This document shows, in pieces, positions 38,621-47,543 of a stretch of 64,000 nucleotides of DNA. This stretch comes from an uncultured Cohaesibacter sp. Its GTDB lineage: Bacteria; Pseudomonadota; Alphaproteobacteria; Rhizobiales; Cohaesibacteraceae. The translations under genes and the position numbers were made by a program. The notes under the pieces were generated by a model that had not been told where the DNA came from, made no database searches, and saw only the letters and a program-made list of their open reading frames with translations. The stretch lies in NCBI RefSeq assembly GCF_963678225.1, contig NZ_OY782763.1:434001-498000 (forward strand), given 5' to 3'. Positions within the stretch are counted from its first letter, which is position 1. Each line of letters starts with the position of its first letter.

Positions 38621-39712
38621 ATGCTGCCAAATATCATTTTCCGCTATTTTGCCACACGGTTTCTCTGGTCAATATTGACGATTTTCTTTGGCTGCTTTCT
38701 ACTCATCCTTCTGGTCGACTATGTCGAGCTGATCCGGCGTGGCAGCAATAAGGAGAATGCCGACGCCCTCAGTCTTTTCCTGATGTCGCTTTATCGGGTT
38801 CCAGAGCTCGCAGAACGCATTCTGCCCTTTGCGACCCTGTTCGGGGCCATTGCGGCATTTCTCAATCTGTCCCGCCGTCTCGAACTGGTCATCGTGCGCG
38901 CGTCTGGCATGTCAGCCTGGCAGTTCGTCGCCCCGGCCCTTTTCGTAGCCATCGCTCTGGGTGTTTTCGCAACCACCGTCTATAATCCCGGTGTCGCCTA
39001 TCTCAAGGAAAAGTCACTCGAAATCGACGCCCGCATCTTTGGTGCCAGCTTCACTACCAGCGGTCAGCCAGCCAGTCAGGGCTGGGTGCAACAAAAGGGC
39101 GAAGATGGAGATTCCATTCTCAAGGCGAGAACCACCTTTGACAATGGCCGTCAATTGGGCGGTGTAACGGTATTTTCCTACGATTCAGAAGGGCAGTTCG
39201 TAGAGAGGGTCGATGCGAAATCAGGCATATTGGAAAATGGCTATTGGCTTTTGAGCGATGTGTTGGTCAGTTCAGCCTCTGCGGCTCCGCGCCACTATCA
39301 AACTTATCTGGTCAGCACCCACCTGACTCCTCAGGAGGCATCTGAGACCATCGCCAACCCTGATTCTGTACCTTTCTGGAACCTACCCGACGTGATCGAA
39401 CAGGCCAGCCGAGCAGGCCTTCCTGCATATAAATATCGTTTGCGATTTCAAACTCTTTTGGCCAAACCCCTGCTTTTGGCGGCAATGGTGCTGATCGCAG
39501 CAACCGTATCACTAAAAATTTTTCGGTTCGGCAATGTGGGAAAGATGATTCTGGGTGGCGTTATCGCTGGCTTCGTGCTTTATGTAGTCACAGAATTAGC
39601 TAAAGATTTAGGAAATACAGGGTTGGTTAACCCAATTCTGTCAGCTTGGCTTCCAGCGATTGTGGCTTCCTTGATGGGTTTTTCTATTTTGTTGTATCAG
39701 GAGGACGGATAA
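38621..39712 (+). CDS. lptG: LPS export permease LptG
   Basis: The second permease subunit of LptB2FG. The 363-residue protein begins MLPNIIFRYFATRFLWSIL, continues with LLVDYVELIRRGSNKE and the LPFATLFGAIAAFLNLSRRLELVIVRASGMS segment that contacts the LptB ATPase, then a periplasmic beta domain, and ends with membrane helices (KPLLLAAMVLIAATVSLKIF, LVNPILSAWLPAIVASLMGF). It follows lptF by one base and precedes lptD by two, so these form an operon for LPS transport. Confidence 0.95.
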   Translation: MLPNIIFRYFATRFLWSILTIFFGCFLLILLVDYVELIRRGSNKENADALSLFLMSLYRVPELAERILPFATLFGAIAAFLNLSRRLELVIVRASGMSAWQFVAPALFVAIALGVFATTVYNPGVAYLKEKSLEIDARIFGASFTTSGQPASQGWVQQKGEDGDSILKARTTFDNGRQLGGVTVFSYDSEGQFVERVDAKSGILENGYWLLSDVLVSSASAAPRHYQTYLVSTHLTPQEASETIANPDSVPFWNLPDVIEQASRAGLPAYKYRLRFQTLLAKPLLLAAMVLIAATVSLKIFRFGNVGKMILGGVIAGFVLYVVTELAKDLGNTGLVNPILSAWLPAIVASLMGFSILLYQEDG

Positions 39713-39714
39713 GT

Positions 39715-42048
39715 ATGCGTCGTACCGTCCAGTCCGCATATTGGAATGACACTGTTTCACACGCGACCGTAACCACCGGTCTGCGCGCGGCTTTGCTCGC
39801 CTCTGTGCTTGTTTTTGTCCCTTCTTCAATGAACTCTGCAGCAGCACAGGATATCGTTTCCAACGTCAAGCTTCAGCGTCCCGATGATAACGCCCGTATG
39901 TTGGTCGAAGCTGACCAAATGGTCTATGACTATGACAATGAGCGCGTATCGGCAGTTGGCCATGTGGAAATCTACTATGGCGACTACACGCTTCAGGCCA
40001 ACAAAGTCACCTATGATCAGAAGTCCGCACGCCTGATTGCAGACGGCAGTGTGCGCATCACCGAACCCGGCGGCAATGTGATGACCGCCAACTATATCGA
40101 TATCACCGAAGATTTCCGCACCGGCTTTGTCCGTTCCTTGCGTGTACAGACACCTGAAAAGGCGCGCTTCGCAGCCGACAAGGCCGAACGGCGCGACGAC
40201 GACATCACCGTGTTCGACAAGGGGGTCTATACCACCTGCGAACCATGCCGCGAAAATCCGAAGAAATCCCCGCTCTGGCAGATCAAAGCCTCTAGGATCA
40301 TCTATAATTCCAAAGACAAGATGGTCTATTACAAGGCTGCCAAGTTCGAATTCATGGGCGTTCCCCTGCTTTATACGCCCTATCTGGCTCATCCCGACCC
40401 ATCACGCAAGCGCAGCTCCGGTCTGCTCGCTCCGCGCGGCGGCTACAACAGCGAGCTGGGCACCTATGTAACCCCCCGTTACTATTGGGCGCCGTCGGAA
40501 AGCTATGACGTCACCTTCTCGCCGACCTATTATTCCAAGCAGGGATTGCTGGGCAACGCCACCTGGCGCCAGCATGTAGGCATTGGCACATACAATGTGC
40601 GGGTGGCTGGCATTTCGCAGCAGGATAAAGACGCTTTTTCTGGCACCAGCGGTGACAAGACCTTCCGCGGTGCAATTGAGAGCTCCGGCCAGTTGAACCT
40701 CTCCAGCAAGTGGAAATTCGGCTGGGACGTGTCCCTGCTTTCGGACAAACTCTTTCTGCGCGACTATGACCTGACCAACGAAGACGAGAGCAAGCGCTCC
40801 TCCATATATCTGGTCGGTCAGGGCGAGCGGAACTATTTCGACGCTCGCGCAAACTATTACAACATCATGACCGACAGCCTGAACCAGTCCGAACAGGCCG
40901 TTGTGCATCCGTCTATTGATTATAGCGCCTACTCCAAAACGCCCCTTTTCGGCGGCGAAGGACGGCTGCAGGTCAACTCGACCTCAATCACACGCGATGA
41001 TGAACGCCAGACAACCATTGGCGGCGTAACCCGTACCGATGGCGTCAGCGGCACCTATAACCGAACCAGCGTTGACGCGAGCTGGAAACGCAAGTTCGTC
41101 GCTCCCGGTGGTCAGGTCATTACCCCATTCACATCCCTGCGCGGTGATCTTTACTGGATGCCGAGCAAGTCGGGTGCTCCTGCTGCTCTGGTCGACGAAA
41201 ATCTGGCCTTGCGCGGCATGCCAACTGTCGGTGTCGATTATCGACTGCCGGTTCTGGTCACCACAGGCAGCACGTCCCACATCATTGAACCGATCGCTCA
41301 GGTGATTGCGCGTCCAAACGAAGCACAGATCGGCGAATTGCCCAATGATGACTCGCAGAGCCTGATCTTTGACGACACCATTCTCTTCGACCCGAACAAA
41401 TTCTCTGGATATGACCGTGTTGAAGGCGGCACACGCGCCAATATCGGCTTCCAGTATCGCGCACAAATGGCCAGTGGCTGGTCTGTCAACGCGCTGGCTG
41501 GTCGTTCGTTCCAACTGGCTGGTCGCAACTCCTTTGCCAAGAATGATTTGACAAGCACCGGACTGGACAGCGGGCTGGACAAGACGCGCTCTGACTATGT
41601 CGCGCGTGTGGGCGTCAACAGCAACAAAGGCATCGCGGCGATTGCGCGCGGGCGGTTTGATTCCGACACAGCGGATCTGAAATATGCCTCCCTGTCTGCC
41701 TCTGGCAGCTATGATCGCTATACGGGCTCCGTGGGCTATGCCTATACCGACAAGCGCCCGTCCGCAGGCATCAATCAGGTGCGGCAGGAAATCACCACCG
41801 CTGCTTCCATCAAGTTTGCTGACTTCTGGTCGGTCGGCGGCAGCAGCCAGTATGACATCGCCAGAGGCGGTCTCGTAAGTGGTGCCTTGAAACTCAAATA
41901 CGAAGATGAGTGCTTTGCTGTAAGCCTGCAATATTCGCAAACACGCGAATCCTATTCAGACACAACAAGTGACAAAACAGTCATGCTTCAGTTCGATTTC
42001 AAATCACTGGCAGATGGACAGCTTAGTTATTCTGAAGAATCTGACTAG
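39715..42048 (+). CDS. lptD: LPS-assembly outer-membrane protein LptD
   Basis: The outer-membrane beta-barrel that inserts lipopolysaccharide into the outer leaflet. The 777-residue protein has an N-terminal signal region (cleavage near SAAAQD, about residue 45), an LptA-like jellyroll (about 55-190: EADQMVYDYDNERVSAVGHVEIYYGDY), and a long barrel ending in KTVMLQFDFKSL. A cysteine pair in TTCEPCRENPKKSP and another cysteine near the C-terminus (DECFAVSLQYS) are placed for the disulfides LptD needs. The start at 39715 has AGGAGG ten bases upstream, inside the lptG end. Confidence 0.94.
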   Translation: MRRTVQSAYWNDTVSHATVTTGLRAALLASVLVFVPSSMNSAAAQDIVSNVKLQRPDDNARMLVEADQMVYDYDNERVSAVGHVEIYYGDYTLQANKVTYDQKSARLIADGSVRITEPGGNVMTANYIDITEDFRTGFVRSLRVQTPEKARFAADKAERRDDDITVFDKGVYTTCEPCRENPKKSPLWQIKASRIIYNSKDKMVYYKAAKFEFMGVPLLYTPYLAHPDPSRKRSSGLLAPRGGYNSELGTYVTPRYYWAPSESYDVTFSPTYYSKQGLLGNATWRQHVGIGTYNVRVAGISQQDKDAFSGTSGDKTFRGAIESSGQLNLSSKWKFGWDVSLLSDKLFLRDYDLTNEDESKRSSIYLVGQGERNYFDARANYYNIMTDSLNQSEQAVVHPSIDYSAYSKTPLFGGEGRLQVNSTSITRDDERQTTIGGVTRTDGVSGTYNRTSVDASWKRKFVAPGGQVITPFTSLRGDLYWMPSKSGAPAALVDENLALRGMPTVGVDYRLPVLVTTGSTSHIIEPIAQVIARPNEAQIGELPNDDSQSLIFDDTILFDPNKFSGYDRVEGGTRANIGFQYRAQMASGWSVNALAGRSFQLAGRNSFAKNDLTSTGLDSGLDKTRSDYVARVGVNSNKGIAAIARGRFDSDTADLKYASLSASGSYDRYTGSVGYAYTDKRPSAGINQVRQEITTAASIKFADFWSVGGSSQYDIARGGLVSGALKLKYEDECFAVSLQYSQTRESYSDTTSDKTVMLQFDFKSLADGQLSYSEESD

Positions 42049-42196
42049 GAAAACGCGGAGAACGTCTTCAGTTAGCCGTATTTGACTGCATACTTGCATT
42101 TGACTCTGAAAAACTGGATAGAAAAGGAATACCCTGATTGATCGGTTCTCCTTTCTTCCGGTCCTATTTTTACAAGCACGATGACGAGCCCGTTTC

Positions 42197-43141
42197 ATGA
42201 AGCACGATCAACTGAACAAGACCTTGTCTATTCTCGCTCTGGCCCTGTTTGTGCTGTTTTCAAGCGCGCAGACAAAGCAGGCTTTGGCCAGCACGATCAA
42301 AGCAGTCGTCAATGGTGCTGTGATTACCGATTTTGATATTGCTCAGCGTCAGCGTCTGGAAAAGCTCCTTTCGGGCAATCGAAAAAATCTGAGCAGGACA
42401 GCGGCTCTCAATGAACTGATTGACGACAAGCTCAAGCTCTTTGAAGCGCGCAATCGCAACATGACCGCCTCTGATCGTGAGATTGATGGTGCCGTTTCGA
42501 ATATGGCGGCCAACGCAAAACTGAGTAAGAAGCGCCTGCTTTCCATCATCAAGCAATCTGGCATCAACCCAGAAACCCTGAAAGACTGGCTAAAAGTCCA
42601 GCTTTCCTGGCGTGATCTTGTCGCAGCCCGCTCCAACTCTCAGGTCCATGTTGATGAAGCGGAAATCTACCAGCTGTTGAGTGATCAGACAAAGAAGGAC
42701 GACAAGGTCAAGGAAGCGATCCAATTCGACCTGACGCGTGTCGTTTTTGTCGTCCGCTCGAAGGCATCCAATGGTGAGAGAAACCAGCGCCTTAAAGAAG
42801 CCAAGCGCTTTCGTGCACGCTTCTCTTCCTGCAGCAAGGATCTGGAGGCAGCGCGTACCCTCACCGACGTTGCCGTTGAACGTGTTGGACGCAAATCCAC
42901 CACAGAACTGCCTGGTCCACTGGAAGAGCGCCTCAGAGATACGCCGGTTAACAAGCTAACCTCCCCCATCAAGGTTAGCGAAGGCTACGAGATGGTCGCC
43001 GTTTGCGATAAGAAAGACCTTGGCAAGCAGGAAACATTGCGCACGGAGATCCAGTCCAAGCTGCGCAACGAGCAAAGCAAGATGCTTGAGCGGCGCTATC
43101 TCTCGGAGCTGCGCTCTAACGCCGTTATCGACAAGCGCTAG
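42197..43141 (+). CDS. surA: SurA-type periplasmic chaperone/peptidyl-prolyl isomerase
   Basis: A periplasmic chaperone for outer-membrane proteins. The 314-residue protein has a signal peptide (cleavage near ALAST, about residue 32), a SurA N-terminal domain with AVVNGAVITDFDIAQRQRLEKLL and AALNELIDDKLKLFEARN, one parvulin-like domain (about 165-285), and a C-terminal helix. There is one isomerase-like domain rather than two, usual in this class; key parvulin residues look poorly kept, so chaperone activity may dominate. It follows lptD by 148 bases. Confidence 0.9.
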   Translation: MKHDQLNKTLSILALALFVLFSSAQTKQALASTIKAVVNGAVITDFDIAQRQRLEKLLSGNRKNLSRTAALNELIDDKLKLFEARNRNMTASDREIDGAVSNMAANAKLSKKRLLSIIKQSGINPETLKDWLKVQLSWRDLVAARSNSQVHVDEAEIYQLLSDQTKKDDKVKEAIQFDLTRVVFVVRSKASNGERNQRLKEAKRFRARFSSCSKDLEAARTLTDVAVERVGRKSTTELPGPLEERLRDTPVNKLTSPIKVSEGYEMVAVCDKKDLGKQETLRTEIQSKLRNEQSKMLERRYLSELRSNAVIDKR

Positions 43142-43265
43142 ACCTCTTCCCTATCCAACTGCTGTTGTATGGTATAATACTCATAGATGTGTCTATAAAT
43201 ATGTCTCTGTCGCCCAAAGCGGCAGAGACTAATTCGTTTAAAAACATTGATATCCGGAAAAAACA
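43142..43265 (+). promoter_or_regulatory. surA-pdxA spacer with TATAAT and a strong hairpin
   Basis: TATAAT lies at about 43173, with a weak -35 region, suggesting a promoter for pdxA. An 11-bp stem, GTCTCTGTCGC/GCGGCAGAGAC with one G-T pair and a 5-base loop, spans 43203-43229, between this and the pdxA start. It could stabilise the transcript or attenuate it. Confidence 0.45.
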
Positions 43266-44270
43266 ATGGCTTCCAAACGCGATATTCTTGCCGTTTCCAT
43301 CGGCGAACCCGCAGGGATCGGCCCTGAAATCATCCTCAAGGCGTGGCTGAGCAGCGAAAAGGAAGGAATCAATCCTTTTGTCGTTTTCGGCGACCCCGCT
43401 CTTCTGGAGCGCCGCGCGCGCCTGTTCGGCTTGACCGTTCCCATTCGTACCTGCAAGCCCGAGGAAGTCTTTGACGCCTTTCCCATGACTCTGCCCGTTA
43501 TTCCAATAGAGAATAAACTCAGCGACAATCCCGGCGAGCTGGAAGTCTGCAACGCACCCGGCGTGATCGAATCGATTGAAAAGGCAACAGAGGCCGTCCT
43601 CACAGGGCAGGCAAAGGCTCTCGTTACGCTGCCGATTCAAAAGCACAATCTGTATGAGTATGGCTTCGAGCATCCCGGTCATACCGAGTTTCTTGGCGCT
43701 CTTTCTGAAAAGCATACCGGCGAAAAGATTCAACCGGTCATGATGCTCGCAGGCCCCGAGCTGCGCACCATCCCTGTCACCGGCCATATTGCGATCAATC
43801 AGGTTGCCCCGGCCATTACGCCGGAATTGGTCGAGAGCATCGCTCGCATTACGATTCATGACCTGGAGACCCGTTTCGGTATCGACAAGCCGAAAATCGC
43901 CATTGCGGGGCTCAACCCCCACGCCGGCGAAAATGGCGCCATGGGTAAGGAAGACGCGGCCATCATCGCACCAGTTGTCAAGAAACTTCAGGATGAAGGC
44001 TTTGCGGTGACCGGCCCTCACCCGGCTGATACGATGTTCAACAAGAATGCGCGTGAAAAGTATGACGTGGCTTTGGCCATGTATCATGATCAGGCCCTCA
44101 TACCGGTCAAGACCATCGCCTTTGACGAAACGGTCAACGTCACGCTCGGCCTGCCATTCATGCGCACCTCGCCCGACCATGGCACAGCATTGGATATCGC
44201 CACAAAAGGCATCGCCAATCCATCAAGCCTCTTGGCAGCTCTCAAGCTGGCCAATGAAGTAAAGATTTGA
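43266..44270 (+). CDS. pdxA: 4-hydroxythreonine-4-phosphate dehydrogenase
   Basis: Oxidises 4-phosphohydroxy-L-threonine with NAD in the DXP-dependent route to vitamin B6. The 334-residue protein carries LAVSIGEPAGIGPEIILKAW at the N-terminus, the metal and substrate residues in HPGHTEFLG, then TGHIAINQV, GLNPHAGENGAMGKED, GPHPADTMF, and DVALAMYHDQALIPVK with the metal-binding His and Asp. The C-terminal FMRTSPDHGTALDIA is a family signature. Followed 48 bases later by rsmA, a classic pdxA-rsmA pairing. Confidence 0.96.
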   Translation: MASKRDILAVSIGEPAGIGPEIILKAWLSSEKEGINPFVVFGDPALLERRARLFGLTVPIRTCKPEEVFDAFPMTLPVIPIENKLSDNPGELEVCNAPGVIESIEKATEAVLTGQAKALVTLPIQKHNLYEYGFEHPGHTEFLGALSEKHTGEKIQPVMMLAGPELRTIPVTGHIAINQVAPAITPELVESIARITIHDLETRFGIDKPKIAIAGLNPHAGENGAMGKEDAAIIAPVVKKLQDEGFAVTGPHPADTMFNKNAREKYDVALAMYHDQALIPVKTIAFDETVNVTLGLPFMRTSPDHGTALDIATKGIANPSSLLAALKLANEVKI

Positions 44271-44318
44271 TACTGAGTGCAAATCTCATTGCTTCGGCAC
44301 GTTTGAAAGAAAGATCCA

Positions 44319-45170
44319 ATGGCCCAGATAGATGACTTGCCGCCCCTCAGAGACGTAATCGAACGGCATGACTTGCGCGCCAAGAAAAGTCTGGGCCAGA
44401 ATTTCCTGCTTGATCTCAACCTCACCTGCCGCATTGCACGATCGGCAGGCGATCTGTCCAACCACACGATCATCGAGGTTGGCCCCGGCCCCGGAGGCCT
44501 GACACGCGCCTTGCTGCATGAAGGCGCAAAACGGGTCATCGCCATCGAAATGGACCCCCGTGCTCTGGGGGCACTTGAGGAAATAGGGGCGCATTATCCC
44601 GGCCGATTAGAGGTCATTGAGGGCGATGCGCTCAAGGTCGACATGGCCAGTCTTGTCCCCGAAGGCCCGGCGCGCATCGTTGCCAATCTGCCTTACAATG
44701 TGGGAACCCAGCTGCTTCTCAACTGGCTGGAAGCCGATCCGTGGCCACCATTTTACGAGTCGCTCACCCTCATGTTCCAGAAGGAAGTGGCCGAACGCAT
44801 CATCGCCACAGAGGAAGACAAGGCCTATGGGCGCCTCGGCGTCATTGCAGGCTGGCGTACACATGCCGATAAGCTTTTTGATGTGGCCAAGGAATGCTTC
44901 AGCCCGCCGCCGAAAGTCACATCATCCATCGTGCATCTCGTTCCCAAAGCCGATCCCCTGCCATGCAGATTGCGCACATTGGAGCAAGTCACCGCCGCCG
45001 CCTTCGGACAACGTCGCAAGATGCTGCGCCAGAGCCTCAAGAGCCTTGGTGTTGATCATCTTCACTTGATCGAAGAGGCCGGTCTTGAGCCGACCCAACG
45101 CGCAGAAACCGTGTCCGTAGAAGGCTTTGTAGCCATGGCCAACGGCCTAGACGCGATGCGGGGGATCTAA
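44319..45170 (+). CDS. rsmA: 16S rRNA dimethyladenosine transferase
   Basis: Dimethylates two adjacent adenines near the 3' end of 16S rRNA during 30S maturation. The 283-residue protein has the [12 protein letters not shown] start region, the SAM-binding [24 protein letters not shown], the catalytic [11 protein letters not shown] (motif IV), and the C-terminal helical domain with [15 protein letters not shown]. Also called KsgA. It ends the lptF-to-rsmA run with a terminator. Confidence 0.97.
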   Translation: MAQIDDLPPLRDVIERHDLRAKKSLGQNFLLDLNLTCRIARSAGDLSNHTIIEVGPGPGGLTRALLHEGAKRVIAIEMDPRALGALEEIGAHYPGRLEVIEGDALKVDMASLVPEGPARIVANLPYNVGTQLLLNWLEADPWPPFYESLTLMFQKEVAERIIATEEDKAYGRLGVIAGWRTHADKLFDVAKECFSPPPKVTSSIVHLVPKADPLPCRLRTLEQVTAAAFGQRRKMLRQSLKSLGVDHLHLIEEAGLEPTQRAETVSVEGFVAMANGLDAMRGI

Positions 45171-45200
45171 GTCTCACAGGCTCGCAAAACAGATGAAAAT

Positions 45201-45235
45201 AAAAGGCCTGCACCACACGCGGTGTCAGGCCTTTC
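45201..45235. terminator. Bidirectional terminator after rsmA
   Basis: AAAGGCCTGCACC pairs with GGTGTCAGGCCTTT around a 6-base loop, with one unpaired T. It lies between convergent rsmA and gmk, with an A-run on one side and TTTCT on the other. Confidence 0.88.
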
Positions 45236-45267
45236 TGCTCTTAACTCTACTCGAACTTCGTGAGCGC

Positions 45268-45903
45268 TCAGCTGTTCAGCATGCCTTCGACAAAGCTGCG
45301 CGCGCCGATCACCCGCTCGCGCTTGTGGCGTTCTGCTTCAACAATCGAACGAACAGCGGCAAAAGCCTTCTCCAGATCATCATTGACGATGACATAGTCA
45401 TATTCATCCCAATGGCCGATCTCTACGCGGGCATTTTGCAACCGAGCCTCAATGACATCCTGCTTGTCTTCAGCACGGCGAACGAGGCGTTGCTTCAACT
45501 CGTCCATGGATGGTGGCAAAATGAAAACCGAGACAACATCCTTGCGAGCGGCCTTTTTCAGCTGCAGCGTGCCCTGCCAGTCGATGTCAAACAGCACATC
45601 ACGCCCCTTGGAGAGCGCTTCTTCCACCGGATCGCGCGGGGTGCCATAAAAATTGGAATGCACCTCGGCCCATTCGAGAAGATCCCCGCGTTCACGCATC
45701 GCGTGGAACTGGCGCTCTGGCACAAAATGGTAATGGACGCCGTCAATTTCGCTGCCGCGCTTGGCCCTTGTTGTCGCCGAAACAGAAAGCTGCAGATTGC
45801 GATCACTATCCAGCAAATGGCGGCTGATGGTCGATTTGCCCGCGCCTGATGGAGACGAGAGTACGAGCATCAAACCGCGTCTGATCATGGAATTTTCCGT
45901 CAT
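45268..45903 (-). CDS. gmk: Guanylate kinase
   Basis: Phosphorylates GMP to GDP with ATP. The 211-residue form has the P-loop SSPSGAGKST, the GMP-binding SVSATTRAKRGSEIDGVHYHF, LLEWAEVHSNFYGTP, DVLFDIDWQGTLQLKK, and the lid ARVEIGHWDEYDYVIVND. The exact start is uncertain: ATGs at 45918 (overlapping the yicC stop), 45903 and 45888 are all possible and no ribosome site is strong. yicC ends only 5 bases upstream of the chosen start, so the two are translationally linked. Confidence 0.95.
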   Translation of the reverse strand: MTENSMIRRGLMLVLSSPSGAGKSTISRHLLDSDRNLQLSVSATTRAKRGSEIDGVHYHFVPERQFHAMRERGDLLEWAEVHSNFYGTPRDPVEEALSKGRDVLFDIDWQGTLQLKKAARKDVVSVFILPPSMDELKQRLVRRAEDKQDVIEARLQNARVEIGHWDEYDYVIVNDDLEKAFAAVRSIVEAERHKRERVIGARSFVEGMLNS

Positions 45904-45907
45904 ATTT

Positions 45908-46795
45908 TTACTCGACATTCTGAATTTGTTCACGCAGCTGCTCAATCGTCGCCTTAAGGTCAAGACCAATCGCGGTCAGGCTGGTATCATTGGATTTGGA
46001 ACAAAGGGTATTGGCTTCACGGTTGAATTCCTGGGCCAGAAAATCCAGCTTGCGACCAACGGGGCGGTCTTCTGCGACCAATGCCCGCACCGCAGCACAA
46101 TGTGCATAAAGCCGGTCTAATTCTTCGCGCACATCCGCCTTGCCCGCCAGAAGAACGGCCTCCTGATAGAGCCGGTCCTCATCAAGAGAGGAATCGGCTT
46201 CAAGAATGCGCTCTATTTGCTGGCGCAGCTTGGCCCGAATGGCATCGGCACTGCGCGCCGGGCACTCTTCCGCCTGTTTTGTCAGCGCCTCGAGCTCTTC
46301 GACGCGCTGCATGACGACTTTCTCAAGCGCGTCTCCCTCGCTCTTGCGCATGCTTTGCAGGTCGGTCATCGCATCTTTGAAGTTGGCCAGCATCGCTTCG
46401 ATCAATTGGGCCTGCACCTCTTCGCTTTCACTTTCTTCGACCTGCTCCATAACGCCCTTGATAGACAGAATCCCATCCAGACTGGGCTTCTTGGCATCAA
46501 CGCGATCCTTGATCAGGGCAAGAGCATCCAGCACAGAGTCAAGAACCTGCTGATTGACCTGAAGTGACTGGCTCGGAGCTTCATGCTGAACCGTCAGCGA
46601 CACATAGCAAGATCCCCTTGCAAGGCGCTCACTCATGATGGCGCGAACGGGGCGATCCAGTTCGTCAAACCCTGGCGGCAAGCGCAGGCGCAAATCCAGC
46701 CCCTTGCCATTGACGGTCTTGATCTCCCAAGTCCAGTTATATCTCCCGAAGCTTCCACCCAAGCGGGTGAAACCTGTCATGCTAACAAGCGTCAT
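45908..46795 (-). CDS. yicC: YicC-family endoribonuclease
   Basis: A 295-residue protein of the YicC family; E. coli YicC is an endoribonuclease that cuts certain RNAs, including small regulatory ones. The N-terminal domain starts SMTGFTRLGGSFGRYNWTWEIKTVNGKGLDLRLRLP, the usual signature. The C-terminal DUF1732 part shows LDEDRLYQEAVLLAGKADVREELDRL and ends with GRKLDFLAQEFNREANTLCSKSND. The yicC-gmk order is widespread. It is divergent from the unknown gene at 46958. Confidence 0.94.
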   Translation of the reverse strand: MTLVSMTGFTRLGGSFGRYNWTWEIKTVNGKGLDLRLRLPPGFDELDRPVRAIMSERLARGSCYVSLTVQHEAPSQSLQVNQQVLDSVLDALALIKDRVDAKKPSLDGILSIKGVMEQVEESESEEVQAQLIEAMLANFKDAMTDLQSMRKSEGDALEKVVMQRVEELEALTKQAEECPARSADAIRAKLRQQIERILEADSSLDEDRLYQEAVLLAGKADVREELDRLYAHCAAVRALVAEDRPVGRKLDFLAQEFNREANTLCSKSNDTSLTAIGLDLKATIEQLREQIQNVE

Positions 46796-46957
46796 GATCC
46801 TGTGTCCCTAAATTCCTGAGCAAGCAGTGATGCATGCCATCCTGTCCTGCGCGCATACAATCAGAAACAGCTGGCGACCTGTCAAGTCTAGCATCTTGCC
46901 TGACACACTTTAAAAGGCGAGAATGAACGACAAGCTCACTTTACCAAGCAAAAATCA

Positions 46958-47452
46958 ATGTCTGATAGAAGCAACAAAGCCGCACAATCCAAAAGCAAAC
47001 GACTGGCCAGCCCCAAGCCGCATGAAGAGGCCATTGCCACGCTGCTGGCAGCGACCCGCTCCGGGTCGACCAAGGCGTGCCTGTCGGCTGTCTTTGCTCT
47101 CATCTATATCGACAAGGCCCGATTGCAGATAACAGCAGAGCCTGAGCTTTCCGAATCGATGGATGGCGTTGTTTCTCGCACGCAGCAAGGCGTTGATTTG
47201 GGGTGGGATTTCGAAACCGCCTTTATCATATCGCACACAAAAGGGAGCACAAAAGTTGCCTTACGCAGCTCCCATGCTGACATGATCGCCATCCGTTACA
47301 AGATCGACATCGAAGAAATAGCACTGCACTCAGGCGAGCCCCCGCATCAGATTGCATCCATCCCCTTGTCCATCGACAAACCCGATCATATTTCAGCGGC
47401 CATAGCGCTGGCAGAAAGAGAATTCAGCAAAGACAATAGCGAGCTTCACTAG
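46958..47452 (+). CDS. Protein of unknown function between yicC and mltG
   Basis: A 164-residue soluble protein with no signal peptide or membrane segment. Codon usage (third-position G/C) matches the neighbours, which supports it as a gene over the other frames. The first 25 residues are polar and basic; the middle alternates hydrophobic positions (DLGWDFETAFIISHTKGSTKVALRS as two strands). No ribosome site is obvious. An ATG at 46923 with a good AAAGGCGAG site opens a different 69-codon frame that I reject. No family recognised. Confidence 0.6.
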   Translation: MSDRSNKAAQSKSKRLASPKPHEEAIATLLAATRSGSTKACLSAVFALIYIDKARLQITAEPELSESMDGVVSRTQQGVDLGWDFETAFIISHTKGSTKVALRSSHADMIAIRYKIDIEEIALHSGEPPHQIASIPLSIDKPDHISAAIALAEREFSKDNSELH

Positions 47453-47482
47453 AAAAAGATCCCTGCGCCCGCGCCCAGAATC

Positions 47483-47516
47483 AAAATGGCGGCCAAGAGT
47501 CAAACTCTCGACCGCC
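47483..47516 (-). terminator. Terminator after mltG
   Basis: On the minus strand GGCGG-TC-GAGAGT pairs with ACTCTT-GG-CCGCC around a 3-base loop and is followed by ATTTTGA. It lies just past the mltG stop, between convergent genes. Confidence 0.75.
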
Positions 47517-47543
47517 ATCAATCTTTTCCTCAGAAAGGAAGCC

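Noticed and set aside
46923-47132. A 69-codon frame with a good ribosome site
   Set aside because: Its composition is not protein-like and it overlaps the better-supported 164-residue frame. The ribosome site may still help initiate the transcript, but I do not call a gene.
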